Shown: in pieces, positions 42,644-51,896 of the stretch
How the letters are laid out: each line of letters begins with the position of its first letter
Numbering within the stretch: position 1 is the first letter of the stretch
DNA from: Exiguobacterium aurantiacum
Lineage (GTDB): Bacteria > Bacillota > Bacilli > Exiguobacteriales > Exiguobacteriaceae
Assembly: GCF_001766415.1 (NCBI RefSeq)
Contig: NZ_MKXO01000001.1
Coordinates: 372,001 to 436,000 of the forward strand
Direction: 5' to 3'
DNA length: 64,000 nucleotides
Translations under genes and position numbers: made by a program
The notes under the pieces: generated by a model
What the model saw: the letters and a program-made list of their open reading frames with translations, nothing else
The model's database searches: none
Told to the model about the DNA's origin: nothing

Positions 42644-45600
42644 ATGAGCGAACAACGCATGCGCCTGGCGCAATTGACCGACGTATTTGAAACAGAAGAC
42701 GAGACCGAGTCGGCCCGGCTCGCCCGGACCGCACTCCGGAAAGTGACGCGTGACGAGATTTGGATTGCCGTCTGCGGTCACTTCTCGGCCGGTAAATCGA
42801 CGCTGCTCAACAACTGGCTCGGCGACGGGGTATTGCCGACGAGCCCGATTCCGACGAGCGCGAACATCGTCACGCTCCGTAATGGTGACGCAAGTGCCTC
42901 GGTCGCCGTCAATGACACGGACTGGATCCGACTCGGGACCGACGAGCTCGAACATTTGGGCGACTACTGCAAAATCGAAGAGATCAAAGAAGTCGAATAC
43001 GCGCTACCGCGCTTCCCGTTCGGAAGTGATGTCGTCTTGATGGACACACCAGGTATCGACTCGACCGATGAGCGTCACCGCCAAGCGACGGAACGGTCGC
43101 TCTTCCTCGCCGACCATTTGTTCTTCATGATGGACTACAATCACGTCCAATCAGAACAGAACATCCAGTTGATGAAACAGTTCAGCGCCGAAGCCCGCCC
43201 CTACTCGATCATCATCAATCAGATCGACAAGCACGATGAGACGGAACTTCCGTTTGATGCGTTCAAACGCTCGCTCGAGACGGCGTTTATGCGTCATACC
43301 ATCAATCCGGACGATATGTTCTACATCTCGCTCCGCGAGCTCGACCACCCGGAGAACGAGGTCGTCCGGCTCCGGACCCACGTCCAAGCCGTCATCGAGA
43401 CGGTCCGAGAGCAGAGTGAGGCGCGAGCAAATCTCCTCGTCGACACGTTGCTCGACCGGTCTGTACGGTCAATCGAGACAGCGCTCGAACAGCTTCCAGT
43501 CGTCGAGAAGCAGACGGCGGAGATCCAATCCCGGCTCCAGCGACTCGAGAAGAAATCGACGTGGCTGCAGTCGTTCCGTCGTGAGTTCTTTAAACACCAG
43601 TCCCCGATCGTCGCCAGTGCGCCGATCATGAACTATGAGTTCCGTGAACTGTTGCGGGATTATCTGGAGAGTTGTGCACCTGAGTTCAAAGTCGGCCTGT
43701 TCTTCTCAAAAGAAAAGACGCGCCAGGAACGCATGCGGCGTGAAGACGTCGCCGCCAAAGAGTTCAACCGATTGATTGATACGAACTTGCGGCCCCACTT
43801 GATCAAATACGCCGAGGACATCGTCCGTGACTTGAAACTGCCAGAAGCGATCTTGTCTCGTCCCGACACATTGCCGTCCGCACCGAAGACGCTCATCAGC
43901 GAGCAAGTGAAGTCCGGGGCGTCACTCAGTGGCGAAACGGTCCTCCAGTTCAGCCGTGACATCGAGTCGGCCCTCGCCGCTTGGGTGACGAAAGTGTCCG
44001 ACCCGTGGGTCGCCTCGGTCGAGACGTATCTCGAGGCTGAAGGAAAAAACCGGATCGACCAAATCAAGGCCGAGCAAGCCGACTTAAATGACATGCTCGA
44101 TACGCTGGCGCTTCAACGCCGGCTTACTGAAAAGCAAGCGCTGCTCTCTACTTACGCCACACGTGACATCTCGGAAGAACGGTTGGGCGACCTCGAGACC
44201 CGCCATTACGTAGAGGCCGACCAGTTACCGAAAAAACAAGTCGAACACCAGCAACAAGAAGTTGCGTCGACCTCGCTTTTGGTGGATGATATTACTGCTT
44301 TTTCCTTTGATTTTTCTTATGAACATGCGGTATGTGAAATATTAGAACGTCATCCGTTATTTAAGTCACGCGTGAAGTCGTTGCGTCTCAAGTTGGCCCG
44401 GGCCGAGTCCGAGCGTTACACGCTCGCCATCTTTGGTGCGTTCTCGTCCGGAAAGTCGTCGACGCTGAACGCGTTGCTCGGCGAGACGGTGCTCCCGACG
44501 TCGCCGAACCCACTGACGGCCTCGATCACAAAGATCGTGCCCCCGAACGGTCAAGCCCATAAGAGCGCCTCGATCACGTTCAAGACACGGGACGAGCTCG
44601 AGGCGGAACTGAACGGCTACGGCGCTTCGCTTGAAGCGCTCAGCATCGACCACCCGTTCGTCAACGCCGTCAAGAACGCTCCCCTGTCCTATCTCGGCAG
44701 TGAGCAGTCGGTCGACTACGACACGTTCTGCTCGTTCGTCACCGAGGAAGAGAAGAGTTGCATCGTCAAGGAGATCGAGCTATATGTCGACTCCCCTTGG
44801 GCCGAGCGCGGTATCATCTTCGTCGACACGCCGGGCGCCGACTCCCAGTTCAACCGCCACAGCGAGGTACAGTTCGGCTATATGCGCGACGCCGACGCCG
44901 TCCTGTTCGTGACGTACTACAACCACGCCTTCACCGAGGCCGACCGCGAGCTCGTCATCCAGCTCGGGCGGGTCCAAGGGACGGGCGGCCATGACATGTT
45001 CTTCCTCGTCAACGCGTCCGATTTGGCGGCCGATGACGCGGAACGCGATGCCGTGACCGATTACGTGTCGAACCAGTTGACGAAGCTCGGCGTGCGCAAC
45101 CCGACCGTCCTGCCGATCTCAAGCCGGAACGCCATCCAAGGCAGAGACAATGGTTTCGACCGCTTCTCGGCCAAGCTCGAGCAGTTCGTCGACCATGACC
45201 TGCGCCAAGCGAACGCCATCCGCATTAAAGACGAGTCGAGCGCTCTCGTCGCCGCGTTCGAGGACGTCTTACGCGAAGCCGAAGCCGATGCGACTGTTAA
45301 AGAAACACATCGCACACAACTCGAACAGTTGCGTGAGTCCGACAACCGATTAGACGTCACGACGCTCGTCGACCCGTTCACGCGCGAAGTGAACGAACTG
45401 CTCGCCCACCTCGAGACGCGCTCCCTCTTCCGGCTCTCGGACTTCGTCAAAGAGACGTTCCACCCGGTCGAAGTCGACGGCTCGAAGGCGAGTCTCGAGC
45501 GCGCCCTGACGCGTACGCTCGACAAGTACGCCTACGACATCCACCAAGAGCTGCAAGTCTTCCAATATCGGCTCGAGCGTTTCTTGAATCAAGAGACAGA

Positions 45601-46024
45601 CCGATTGATCGAGCGTGAGACGCTCAAACTGCGCCCCGTCTTGCCGACGTTATCGTACGAAGAAGGCATCGACATCAACTGGCTCCGCGACGCCGTCGAC
45701 CCAGTCTCGTTCGAGGCGGACCCGTTCCGTCCCGTGTTGAAGCATTATAAGAACGCGAACCAGTTCTTCGAAGGCGACGGCCGGACGAAGCTGCGCGACG
45801 ACTTGAGCGCGCGCTTGAAAGCCGCCGTCCGGGAACAGCTCGAAGCAGTCGGGACACGTCAAGCCGAACGGACCGCTTCGCACTTACAATTGCTCGAGAC
45901 GACGCTCAGCACTGCTTGGAACCGTGAAGTGAACGACCTCGTCGCCGGTGAGCTGAGCGTACTGACGGACGGACAGTCGTTCGATGACATGAAACAGCGC
46001 CTCGATGCGCTCAGAAAGGATTGA
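42644..46024 (+). CDS. dynA: Two-headed dynamin-like GTPase
   Basis: This 1126-residue protein has two dynamin GTPase domains in tandem, as in Bacillus DynA (YpbR), which fuses membranes and repairs them after phage or antibiotic damage. Head 1: P-loop GHFSAGKSTLLN (about 45-56), switch DTPGIDS and NQIDKHD. Head 2: P-loop GAFSSGKSSTLNALLG (about 597-612), DTPGADSQFN and a specificity loop NASD. Each head is followed by long helical stalk/neck segments. ATG 42644 is preferred to ATG 42635 since GGGG precedes it. A 32-residue membrane ORF follows after 4 bp. Confidence 0.93.
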   Translation: MSEQRMRLAQLTDVFETEDETESARLARTALRKVTRDEIWIAVCGHFSAGKSTLLNNWLGDGVLPTSPIPTSANIVTLRNGDASASVAVNDTDWIRLGTDELEHLGDYCKIEEIKEVEYALPRFPFGSDVVLMDTPGIDSTDERHRQATERSLFLADHLFFMMDYNHVQSEQNIQLMKQFSAEARPYSIIINQIDKHDETELPFDAFKRSLETAFMRHTINPDDMFYISLRELDHPENEVVRLRTHVQAVIETVREQSEARANLLVDTLLDRSVRSIETALEQLPVVEKQTAEIQSRLQRLEKKSTWLQSFRREFFKHQSPIVASAPIMNYEFRELLRDYLESCAPEFKVGLFFSKEKTRQERMRREDVAAKEFNRLIDTNLRPHLIKYAEDIVRDLKLPEAILSRPDTLPSAPKTLISEQVKSGASLSGETVLQFSRDIESALAAWVTKVSDPWVASVETYLEAEGKNRIDQIKAEQADLNDMLDTLALQRRLTEKQALLSTYATRDISEERLGDLETRHYVEADQLPKKQVEHQQQEVASTSLLVDDITAFSFDFSYEHAVCEILERHPLFKSRVKSLRLKLARAESERYTLAIFGAFSSGKSSTLNALLGETVLPTSPNPLTASITKIVPPNGQAHKSASITFKTRDELEAELNGYGASLEALSIDHPFVNAVKNAPLSYLGSEQSVDYDTFCSFVTEEEKSCIVKEIELYVDSPWAERGIIFVDTPGADSQFNRHSEVQFGYMRDADAVLFVTYYNHAFTEADRELVIQLGRVQGTGGHDMFFLVNASDLAADDAERDAVTDYVSNQLTKLGVRNPTVLPISSRNAIQGRDNGFDRFSAKLEQFVDHDLRQANAIRIKDESSALVAAFEDVLREAEADATVKETHRTQLEQLRESDNRLDVTTLVDPFTREVNELLAHLETRSLFRLSDFVKETFHPVEVDGSKASLERALTRTLDKYAYDIHQELQVFQYRLERFLNQETDRLIERETLKLRPVLPTLSYEEGIDINWLRDAVDPVSFEADPFRPVLKHYKNANQFFEGDGRTKLRDDLSARLKAAVREQLEAVGTRQAERTASHLQLLETTLSTAWNREVNDLVAGELSVLTDGQSFDDMKQRLDALRKD

Positions 46025-46028
46025 ACGC

Positions 46029-46127
46029 ATGGGTTCATTACTGCTCGTCGGCCTGATCCCGGCCGTCATCATGACGGTCGCACTCGGGTTGTTTATCCGC
46101 CATTTGTATCTCAATAAAGAATCATAA
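46029..46127 (+). CDS. Tiny membrane protein behind dynA
   Basis: This 32-residue ORF has one membrane helix (LLLVGLIPAVIMTVALGLFI) and a short basic/polar tail RHLYLNKES. It starts 4 bp after dynA with AAAGGA 8 bp upstream, and a strong terminator begins at its stop codon. Fit between stop, binding site and terminator suggests a real gene. The family is not recognised; a partner of DynA is possible. Confidence 0.55.
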   Translation: MGSLLLVGLIPAVIMTVALGLFIRHLYLNKES

Positions 46128-46162
46128 AACAAGCCTCGAGCGCGCGCTCGAGGCTTGTTTTT
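46126..46162. terminator. Terminator of the dynA operon
   Basis: A perfect stem (CAAGCCTCGAGCGC with its complement) is flanked by AAAA and TTTTT and serves both the dynA operon and the convergent Gfo/Idh gene. Confidence 0.95.
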
Positions 46163-47141
46163 ATACATCTGCCGGATAACGGACGTCGATGCGGCGCCGG
46201 ATATCGGTCATGACGTCAGCAAGCAACTGCATGTCGTCAAATGAGTGGATCTCGGTCTCCCTCTCGCCTGCTAGAATCATAAGCACGAACGCTTCAATCT
46301 CGTACTTCATGTGTGTCGTCTGTTCCGTGGCGAGTTCCTCGGTCGTCCCGTCGCGCCCGACGAACGTCAAGCGGTCGAGTGAGGCGATATCGTCGATGAC
46401 GATACGCCCCGCTTCCCCGATGATTTCGGACGGTGCGTCCGTGCCGTGAATCTTCGAATGAAGCACGATGATGTCCATGCCGTCATACGACAAGATGGCC
46501 GAACCACTCCCGTCGACGCCCGACTCGAGTTTGACGGCGTTCGCTTGCACGGCGTCCGGTCGACCGAACAGTTTCAAGGCGGGACCGAGGCAATAGACGC
46601 CGAGGTCCATCAGCGAACCATTAGAGAAAGCGGGATTGAACGTATTCGGGTTGTCCCCGCGCTTATACAAGTCGTAGCGCGACGAGTATTGCGATTTGTT
46701 CAAGATGACACGCCGGACGGGACCGATGCGAGGCAGCGCTTGACGCAATATTTGGAAGTTCGGCATGAACATGTTGCGGAGTGCCTCAAGGAGGACGATG
46801 TCGTGCTCGCGCGCCGTCTCGAGCATCAGTTTGACCTCGTCGACGTTCGAGGCGAACGGTTTCTCACAGAGGACGTGCTTGCCGTGCCGCATGAACAGGA
46901 TACTCTGCTCGGCATGGAGCGAGTTCGGACTTGCGATATAGACCGCGTCGATGACGTCGCTCATCGCCATATCGTCAAGCGATGTGAACGTATGGACGAT
47001 CCCATACTCGTTTGCGAACTCGGTCGCCCGCTCCGCTGTCCGTGAATAGACGGCCGCAACGGTCGCACCTTCGACTTCGTGGACGGCTTCTAAAAATGAA
47101 TGGGTGATAAAGTTCGTGCCGATGATACCGAATCGAATCAT
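46161..47141 (-). CDS. Gfo/Idh/MocA-family oxidoreductase
   Basis: This 326-residue NAD(P)-dependent dehydrogenase has the N-terminal Rossmann start MIRFGIIGTNFITHSFLEAV, the family motif HGKHVLCEKPFASN (about 86-99) and a C-terminal substrate domain with SLMDLGVYCLGPAL, where D-x-G-x-Y is the usual signature. It resembles the sugar or inositol dehydrogenase group; the substrate is unknown. ATG 47139-47141 follows GAGGT at 9 bp; an upstream ATG would add a non-conserved extension. Confidence 0.9.
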   Translation of the reverse strand: MIRFGIIGTNFITHSFLEAVHEVEGATVAAVYSRTAERATEFANEYGIVHTFTSLDDMAMSDVIDAVYIASPNSLHAEQSILFMRHGKHVLCEKPFASNVDEVKLMLETAREHDIVLLEALRNMFMPNFQILRQALPRIGPVRRVILNKSQYSSRYDLYKRGDNPNTFNPAFSNGSLMDLGVYCLGPALKLFGRPDAVQANAVKLESGVDGSGSAILSYDGMDIIVLHSKIHGTDAPSEIIGEAGRIVIDDIASLDRLTFVGRDGTTEELATEQTTHMKYEIEAFVLMILAGERETEIHSFDDMQLLADVMTDIRRRIDVRYPADV

Positions 47142-47160
47142 AAGGATGTACCTCGTTTCT

Positions 47161-47637
47161 TTAGTGGATGATAATTTTATGTAGGATGATTTCGTCATGG
47201 AGCGGGATGCCGTGCTCGCCGATCATTGGAATCGACGATTTTTGTAGGCGGGCCTCATCAACCGCACCAGGGATGATTCGTTCGAGGCGCCAACCCCGCT
47301 TTTGATAAAAAGCAAGCGCCTTCAGGTTGTCGTTCGTCGTGATGAGCGACATACGCTTGAGTCGATGAAGCCGGGCCAAGCGCTCCACTTCATCGAGTAG
47401 TGACGACCCGATGCCGCGGTTTTCTCGTAAACTATCGAGCGAGATGATTTCAAGTTCCTCTTCTCTAATGACATACGTGATCAGCCCGATGATTGTCGCT
47501 TCTTCCATCGCGACGAAACCGTCGAGCGTAGCGCAGTCATACGTCCCGGTCGAGATGACCATTTGAGGTTATCCCCACTCAGCGATAAAGACGTCACGCA
47601 CCGGCTCACGCAGCGTCGGAATAATAGGTCGAATCAT
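47161..47637 (-). pseudogene. GNAT acetyltransferase interrupted by an in-frame stop
   Basis: The last 133 codons encode a GNAT protein with GLITYVIREEELEIISLDSL, RENRGIGSSLLDEVERLAR (acetyl-CoA loop R-G-I-G-S) and LKALAFYQKRGWRLERIIP. Upstream, in the same frame, lies an ATG (47635-47637) two bases after the previous stop, with 22 codons ending FIAEWG, then TAA (47569-47571), then PQMVISTG. The first segment matches the usual N-terminal helix of this GNAT group, whose members have W-G directly before M-V. A single nonsense change therefore splits the gene; restart at ATG 47562 would lack strands beta1 and alpha1. A sequencing error cannot be excluded. Confidence 0.7.
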
Positions 47638-47639
47638 TG

Positions 47640-48122
47640 TCACTCCGCCCCCTGAACGGAAGGCTGCTTCGGTGCGCTCGCTTCCGTATAGATCCGAAAT
47701 TGTTTGAACTGATCGTCGTAAATGAGTCGAATCGCCCAAGCAAAGCCTTTCACGTATAATTTATAAAACCATGATGATGGGATGAGTGTGAGGCGAATTA
47801 TTACGTCCGTCCCATTCGGGGTCTCGGTCAGCACATAAGTAAACGTCGATATTCCCTGATTCGTCATCGCTAGCACTTCACACTCATAAGGGCGATTCAC
47901 ATACGTCAATTCGGATTCGACCCGAATCTCTTTCTTCTCGAACTGTTGGACCGAGATGAACCGTTTCCCCGTCACGAGTGACGCGTCCCCATCCTCATAA
48001 ATGTTTTCAATCAAATGGTCGTTCCATTTGACGATATGTTCATCTTCTGCGAGGCAGGAGAAAACATGGTCGATTGGTGCGTCAATTGTCATGTGGTATG
48101 TAGCTACTTCAAGTTGTTTCAA
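47640..48122 (-). CDS. SRPBCC (START-like) family protein
   Basis: This 160-residue protein has the SRPBCC fold start YHMTIDAPIDHVFSCLAEDE followed by HIVKWN, later GTDVIIRLTLIPSSWFYKLY and a C-terminal amphipathic helix. The family binds hydrophobic ligands or acts like a polyketide cyclase; the ligand here is unknown. The start is TTG 48120-48122, 5 bp after AAGGAGGG; longer readings begin without a binding site. The interrupted GNAT gene begins 2 bp after its stop. Confidence 0.82.
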   Translation of the reverse strand: MKQLEVATYHMTIDAPIDHVFSCLAEDEHIVKWNDHLIENIYEDGDASLVTGKRFISVQQFEKKEIRVESELTYVNRPYECEVLAMTNQGISTFTYVLTETPNGTDVIIRLTLIPSSWFYKLYVKGFAWAIRLIYDDQFKQFRIYTEASAPKQPSVQGAE

Positions 48123-48401
48123 ATCAAACCCTCCTTCATCGGTATAGACGCCCATTCTTCTTCTCATTGAAGCATTGGTTTTAGCGCATTGTCCATACAG
48201 TTTTCAAAAAAAGTCCGGTTCGGATAAGCATTGTCCATGTCGCTTGATGAATGGATTGTTCTCCGTTTACCGAACGAAATACACATAGGTCGTCTCGATT
48301 CAATCGGCTCTCCTGTTCGTGAATTTTGCAGTGAAACCTTTTATTCAATAATCCGTAAAAGGAAACTATACATTATGTTTGATAGGGAGTGAGATGTTAA
48401 C

Positions 48402-49118
48402 ATGATCGAACTATTAATCGTCGGAACAACGCATCTGAACATGCCGAACAACGGTGATGTGATCATGCCGGGGACGACCGATATTCTTGGCGCAAAACGT
48501 CAACAAGAGATCGACGACTTTATCCGTGTACTAGCTCGGTTCGAGCCGACCACCGTCTGTCTCGAAGTCGCGAAAACTGATCAGCATTCGTTTAATCAAC
48601 GTTATCAAGCGTATGTGGCAGATCCGCTCGCTGCAACTGAAGATGAACGTGAACAAATTGGATTCCGGCTCGCCAAGACGTGCGGCTTACCTTTCGTTCG
48701 AGCCGTTGATTGGAACGAGACGGTCGACGGTGTCAGCCTCGGTGACGTGATAGACACGCATCCGGTCGAGATGCAGGCGATTATCGCAACACAACGCGCA
48801 CTCATGCAAAACGTGGAGACTGTTTTCCATCAACATTCAATCAACGATTTCTATACCTACATCAATCAAGAAGAGGTTACACGTTTCATGCATCAAGCTT
48901 ATATGGACATCGCCGCCACTGGTCCGACTGGTGCACACTGGGTCGAATCCTATTGGAATTACCGAAATCATCGAATCTATGACCACGTGACACGTGATGC
49001 TAAAACAGGAGACCGCATCGTGATGTTATACGGATTGGCGCACGTCCACCTGTTGCGGCATCTTTTTGAAGCGAACGAACGCTATACTGTTCATACGCTC
49101 AGTCAAGTCCTCGGCTAA
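48402..49118 (+). CDS. DUF5694 family protein (TraB/ChaN-like fold)
   Basis: This 238-residue protein begins LLIVGTTHLNMPNNGD, with G-T-x-H at the position seen in the TraB/ChaN/EreA superfamily, continues TTVCLEVAKTDQHSFNQRYQ and has a late MLYGLAHVHLLRHLF with a conserved G-x-x-H. The DUF5694 group has this arrangement; activity is unproven. It has no signal peptide. A TTCAAT-17-TATACA promoter may lie at about 48332-48361. It stands alone. Confidence 0.8.
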   Translation: MIELLIVGTTHLNMPNNGDVIMPGTTDILGAKRQQEIDDFIRVLARFEPTTVCLEVAKTDQHSFNQRYQAYVADPLAATEDEREQIGFRLAKTCGLPFVRAVDWNETVDGVSLGDVIDTHPVEMQAIIATQRALMQNVETVFHQHSINDFYTYINQEEVTRFMHQAYMDIAATGPTGAHWVESYWNYRNHRIYDHVTRDAKTGDRIVMLYGLAHVHLLRHLFEANERYTVHTLSQVLG

Positions 49119-49473
49119 GCTTTCTACCGTTCTCCTCGGTGAATGGCCTGGGCAAGCTCTCCGCTTCTCTCCTTTGGGATGTCTTGAAGCCTTTCGACGG
49201 CAAGCGGATGGTTGTGTTTATGCGTGAAGCGACTTATCATCGTATCCACTTTTTTTGAAATATATGAACGTTTACGGTATGTGAAATATCATAAACTTAT
49301 ATCGTTTTCTATATAATCGATGATTGCCTCAGGATGGACTCCACCCCTTCCAAATCAATCGACCAGTCCGCATAACAATTCAAACGGCAACTCAATCAGA
49401 GGATAGCTCACCCATTCTTCCACTTGGCATGCGAGTGGAAGCTCACGCGTTGAAATAACAACAACCCGTCACG
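49119..49473. other. Intergenic region without a recognisable gene
   Basis: This about 350-bp stretch has many stops in all frames. The AT-rich middle (about 49230-49320) could hold a promoter, but no box pair stands out. No RNA gene was seen. Confidence 0.5.
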
Positions 49474-49575
49474 TCAATTCGTGTTCGCCCGGATGATGTC
49501 GTCCCATGTCTTGTTGAAAAACCGCTCGTCTTTAATCGGGTAAAAGTACCATTCATACACAAACGAACGTGACAT
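49474..49575 (-). CDS. Possible small ORF overlapping the next gene
   Basis: A 33-residue stretch (MSRSFVYEWYFYPIKDERFF, then NKTWDDIIRANTN) overlaps the end of the 49553-50305 gene in another frame. Its rich aromatic and acidic content looks like a real C-terminus, so it may be a small gene or the shifted tail of the upstream gene. The binding site is poor. Confidence 0.25.
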   Translation of the reverse strand: MSRSFVYEWYFYPIKDERFFNKTWDDIIRANTN

Positions 49576-50305
49576 CCGTCCCTTCGATTTGAAGAAAACC
49601 GGCACCTTCGTTATCGTGGGCGCCTCGTAGTTTTCCTGAAAGCTGTCCACATTCGACCGCTTTCTCCCGCAGACCGAACGCCCAGCGATACAGTACGCCC
49701 TCTTTCACGAAATACGCGGTCTCGCCCTCAATCGTCATCGCCTCGCTGTCATGGAGCATCTTCGGCGTCCGGTATGTGACGAGTCGACCGTCACGATGGA
49801 GATGAATCAAGGCATACCAAATGGACGGACAAAGCCACACGCCAGAGGCAGTCGTGATCATCAACTCACAGTCGACGATAATCGGGGCTTTACGCGTGTC
49901 GTGGTTATAGCGAAACAAGACGTACCCGCTTCTTGAGAAACAGACGAGCGCCTCGGTCGATATCCCCTCGCCAAAGATTCCCTCATCTCCATAGCCGACC
50001 CAAATACCCGACTCATCGACGACGATGGACGCGATAAACGTACCGGCGTGAAAACTTGTCTCGATGGAACCGTCCGCTCGAACGACCCAGGCGTTTGGTC
50101 GCAAGTTATCGCGTGTGAAGTCGACAAGCACAAATGTGGTTTCATCCATCACGCGAATGAACGGATCTGTCAATGCGAGTGCGAGTTTTATTTCTTCGCC
50201 TCGCCACGTCACGATGGCAGCGTCGTCTGCTTGATGCAGCGTGATGAGTGTCCCGCCCCACAAGTCGGCATCAAGTAACCGGTTATGTGATCCGCTCATC
50301 GTCAT
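49553..50305 (-). CDS. Hypothetical beta-rich protein
   Basis: I cannot assign a family to this 250-residue protein. It shows repeating strands such as ASIVVDESGIWVGYGDEGIF, CFSRSGYVLFRYN and TPKMLHDSEAMTIEGETAYF, which suggest a beta-propeller-like fold. There is no signal peptide. It overlaps the small membrane gene upstream by 23 bp, with AAGGAG 9 bp before ATG 50305, so the two are translationally coupled. Its 3' end overlaps a possible small ORF. Confidence 0.7.
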   Translation of the reverse strand: MTMSGSHNRLLDADLWGGTLITLHQADDAAIVTWRGEEIKLALALTDPFIRVMDETTFVLVDFTRDNLRPNAWVVRADGSIETSFHAGTFIASIVVDESGIWVGYGDEGIFGEGISTEALVCFSRSGYVLFRYNHDTRKAPIIVDCELMITTASGVWLCPSIWYALIHLHRDGRLVTYRTPKMLHDSEAMTIEGETAYFVKEGVLYRWAFGLREKAVECGQLSGKLRGAHDNEGAGFLQIEGTDVTFVCV

Positions 50306-50570
50306 CGCGTTTCACTCCTTTTTGTTTGGCTGACTTAAACCATTTTTTCAGCAACTGAATCCCAATCCATAAAATGACAATGATCCAGGCAGCCTCACAG
50401 GCACTCGTGAATAGGATGAAAGCCAATCGCCAGACGTCTTCAAGCTCACGAAAACCAAACTGTGGAATCTCCCAACTGATAAAAATTTGATAATAACCGA
50501 CCAGCCCAAAAACAAACGGAAACATCGACCAGAAAAACGGATTTATTCGCTTAGGCAAATGCAGCTCCAC
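50283..50570 (-). CDS. Two-helix membrane protein
   Basis: This 95-residue protein has two helices (about 12-32 FFWSMFPFVFGLVGYYQIFI and about 48-73) and a basic C-terminal tail. The start is GTG 50568-50570 after GGAGGG. It is coupled to the hypothetical gene downstream. I do not recognise the family; such pairs of membrane protein and soluble partner are common among immunity-type genes. Confidence 0.65.
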   Translation of the reverse strand: MELHLPKRINPFFWSMFPFVFGLVGYYQIFISWEIPQFGFRELEDVWRLAFILFTSACEAAWIIVILWIGIQLLKKWFKSAKQKGVKRDDDERIT

Positions 50571-50772
50571 GTGATTCCCTCCGATTTGAAGTGACTCCCA
50601 TCAAGATTCGTTCGAAATGTTGCACATCTTCGCCCGATGGTTCTTTCAATAAAGCAAACCTCAATTCGTATCTTAACCGATAAGTTCTTGGAATAAGATA
50701 GTTACCGCATATTTCACCCCTGCTCTAAATATTTGATGGATGAATGAACGCATCAACGAACCAATAATAAAT

Positions 50773-50801
50773 TTGTTTATACTTTTAACCTATCATATAA
50801 T
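50773..50801 (+). promoter_or_regulatory. Sigma-A promoter of the 50846 gene
   Basis: TTGTTT (50773-50778) and a perfect TATAAT (50796-50801) are spaced 17 bp. The remainder of the gap 50571-50845 shows nothing else. Confidence 0.65.
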
Positions 50802-50845
50802 TTATGTAATCATTATCTAAAATTTGGTTTAACGGGAGTCGTGTT

Positions 50846-51160
50846 ATGCGAACAAGATTGATAGGAATTATCTCGTTTTTAGCCTGGAACTGCATTTTAA
50901 ATACATCTTATTTCAAAGTTGAAGTGAAACTTATTGAAAGGGATAGTGCACTCCTTGATTTGGTAGCTTTTGATCATCTTCTCTTCTTACCATTCATGAT
51001 GACCTTGGCGATTGCGCCTGTATGTAGCGTAATCATCTCTGAATACACGATTCGCTACTTCAAAAAGAACGACAACCCTCGCCTTTATTTAACTCTTATG
51101 TTGATTTATATCGTTATCATCATACATACGTTTTTCACCGTGCGCTCATTCTTGCAATAG
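50846..51160 (+). CDS. Small membrane protein of unknown family
   Basis: This 104-residue protein has an N-terminal helix, then two more (LLFLPFMMTLAIAPVCSVII and YLTLMLIYIVIIIHTFFTV). GGGAG precedes the ATG. It is AT-rich and has its own promoter. No family is recognised. The 215 bp behind it hold no supported gene, only a hairpin that serves the opposite strand. Confidence 0.65.
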   Translation: MRTRLIGIISFLAWNCILNTSYFKVEVKLIERDSALLDLVAFDHLLFLPFMMTLAIAPVCSVIISEYTIRYFKKNDNPRLYLTLMLIYIVIIIHTFFTVRSFLQ

Positions 51161-51340
51161 ATAAACGATATGACTTTATACTTGGTACGATTAACGCTCT
51201 AAGCACTATTTCTCAAGTGACTGACTAGACATCAAATAAAAGCAATGAATCCATCCGGTTTCATCAGGTCCCTTCCATGAGTCACTACATGGACAGTAAG
51301 AATCCATAGCGGTGGAGAATTTTGAGAATATCAATGAATT

Positions 51341-51366
51341 AAAAAACTGAGGCAAACTACCTCAGC
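51341..51366 (-). terminator. Terminator of the PH-domain gene
   Basis: CTGAGG pairs with CCTCAG around a 7-nt loop, followed on the minus strand by six T. Confidence 0.85.
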
Positions 51367-51375
51367 TGAAATTAA

Positions 51376-51744
51376 TCATAAAATCGCTTCCGCTATTAAA
51401 CGATCAAATTTTCGAATATCCACTTTTTTGTTTAAATTGATTTTGATTGTACCCGCTTTTGTAAAAAGCTGAACCTCTGAGTTTAAATCAAACATTCCAC
51501 CAGCATTTTCTGTCGAGTACATATTAATCGAATGATATGGAAGTGAATAAATTTCCACTTTCTTTCCGCTAAGCCCTTGTGCGTCACGTAAAATAAGTCG
51601 TTTGTTTGTGAAAATTGCAACATCACGAATAGTTTTATAAGCTGCGACCGGGTTTTCTCCTGAAATAAGTAAATCCGAAACATCTTGTGGGACTTCACAC
51701 TCAGAATTAAAAGTCCAAGTTAATTGCGTTAAAGAGTTAGACAT
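51376..51744 (-). CDS. Bacterial PH-domain protein
   Basis: This 122-residue protein is a single bPH domain: AYKTIRDVAIFTNKRLILRD (about 35-54) and KKVEIYSLPYHSINMYSTEN (about 61-80), then VQLFTKAGTIKINLNKKVDI. This pattern (x-R-D-x-A-x-F-T-N-K-R-L-I) is the hallmark of the stand-alone bPH_1 group. No membrane segment is present, so it may dock onto another protein or membrane lipids. Monocistronic. Confidence 0.82.
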   Translation of the reverse strand: MSNSLTQLTWTFNSECEVPQDVSDLLISGENPVAAYKTIRDVAIFTNKRLILRDAQGLSGKKVEIYSLPYHSINMYSTENAGGMFDLNSEVQLFTKAGTIKINLNKKVDIRKFDRLIAEAIL

Positions 51745-51896
51745 ATAAAGTTCTCCTTTTTCTTGATTTTTATAGCATTAACTATATTTTACAATTTAAT
51801 TTATCCATACTCAAGAAGTTATCGAACAAACAATCGAACGATCGCTAACTATAAAGTCAGTACTTAAGTTCTCATCATATTTCGAAATTATCGAAA

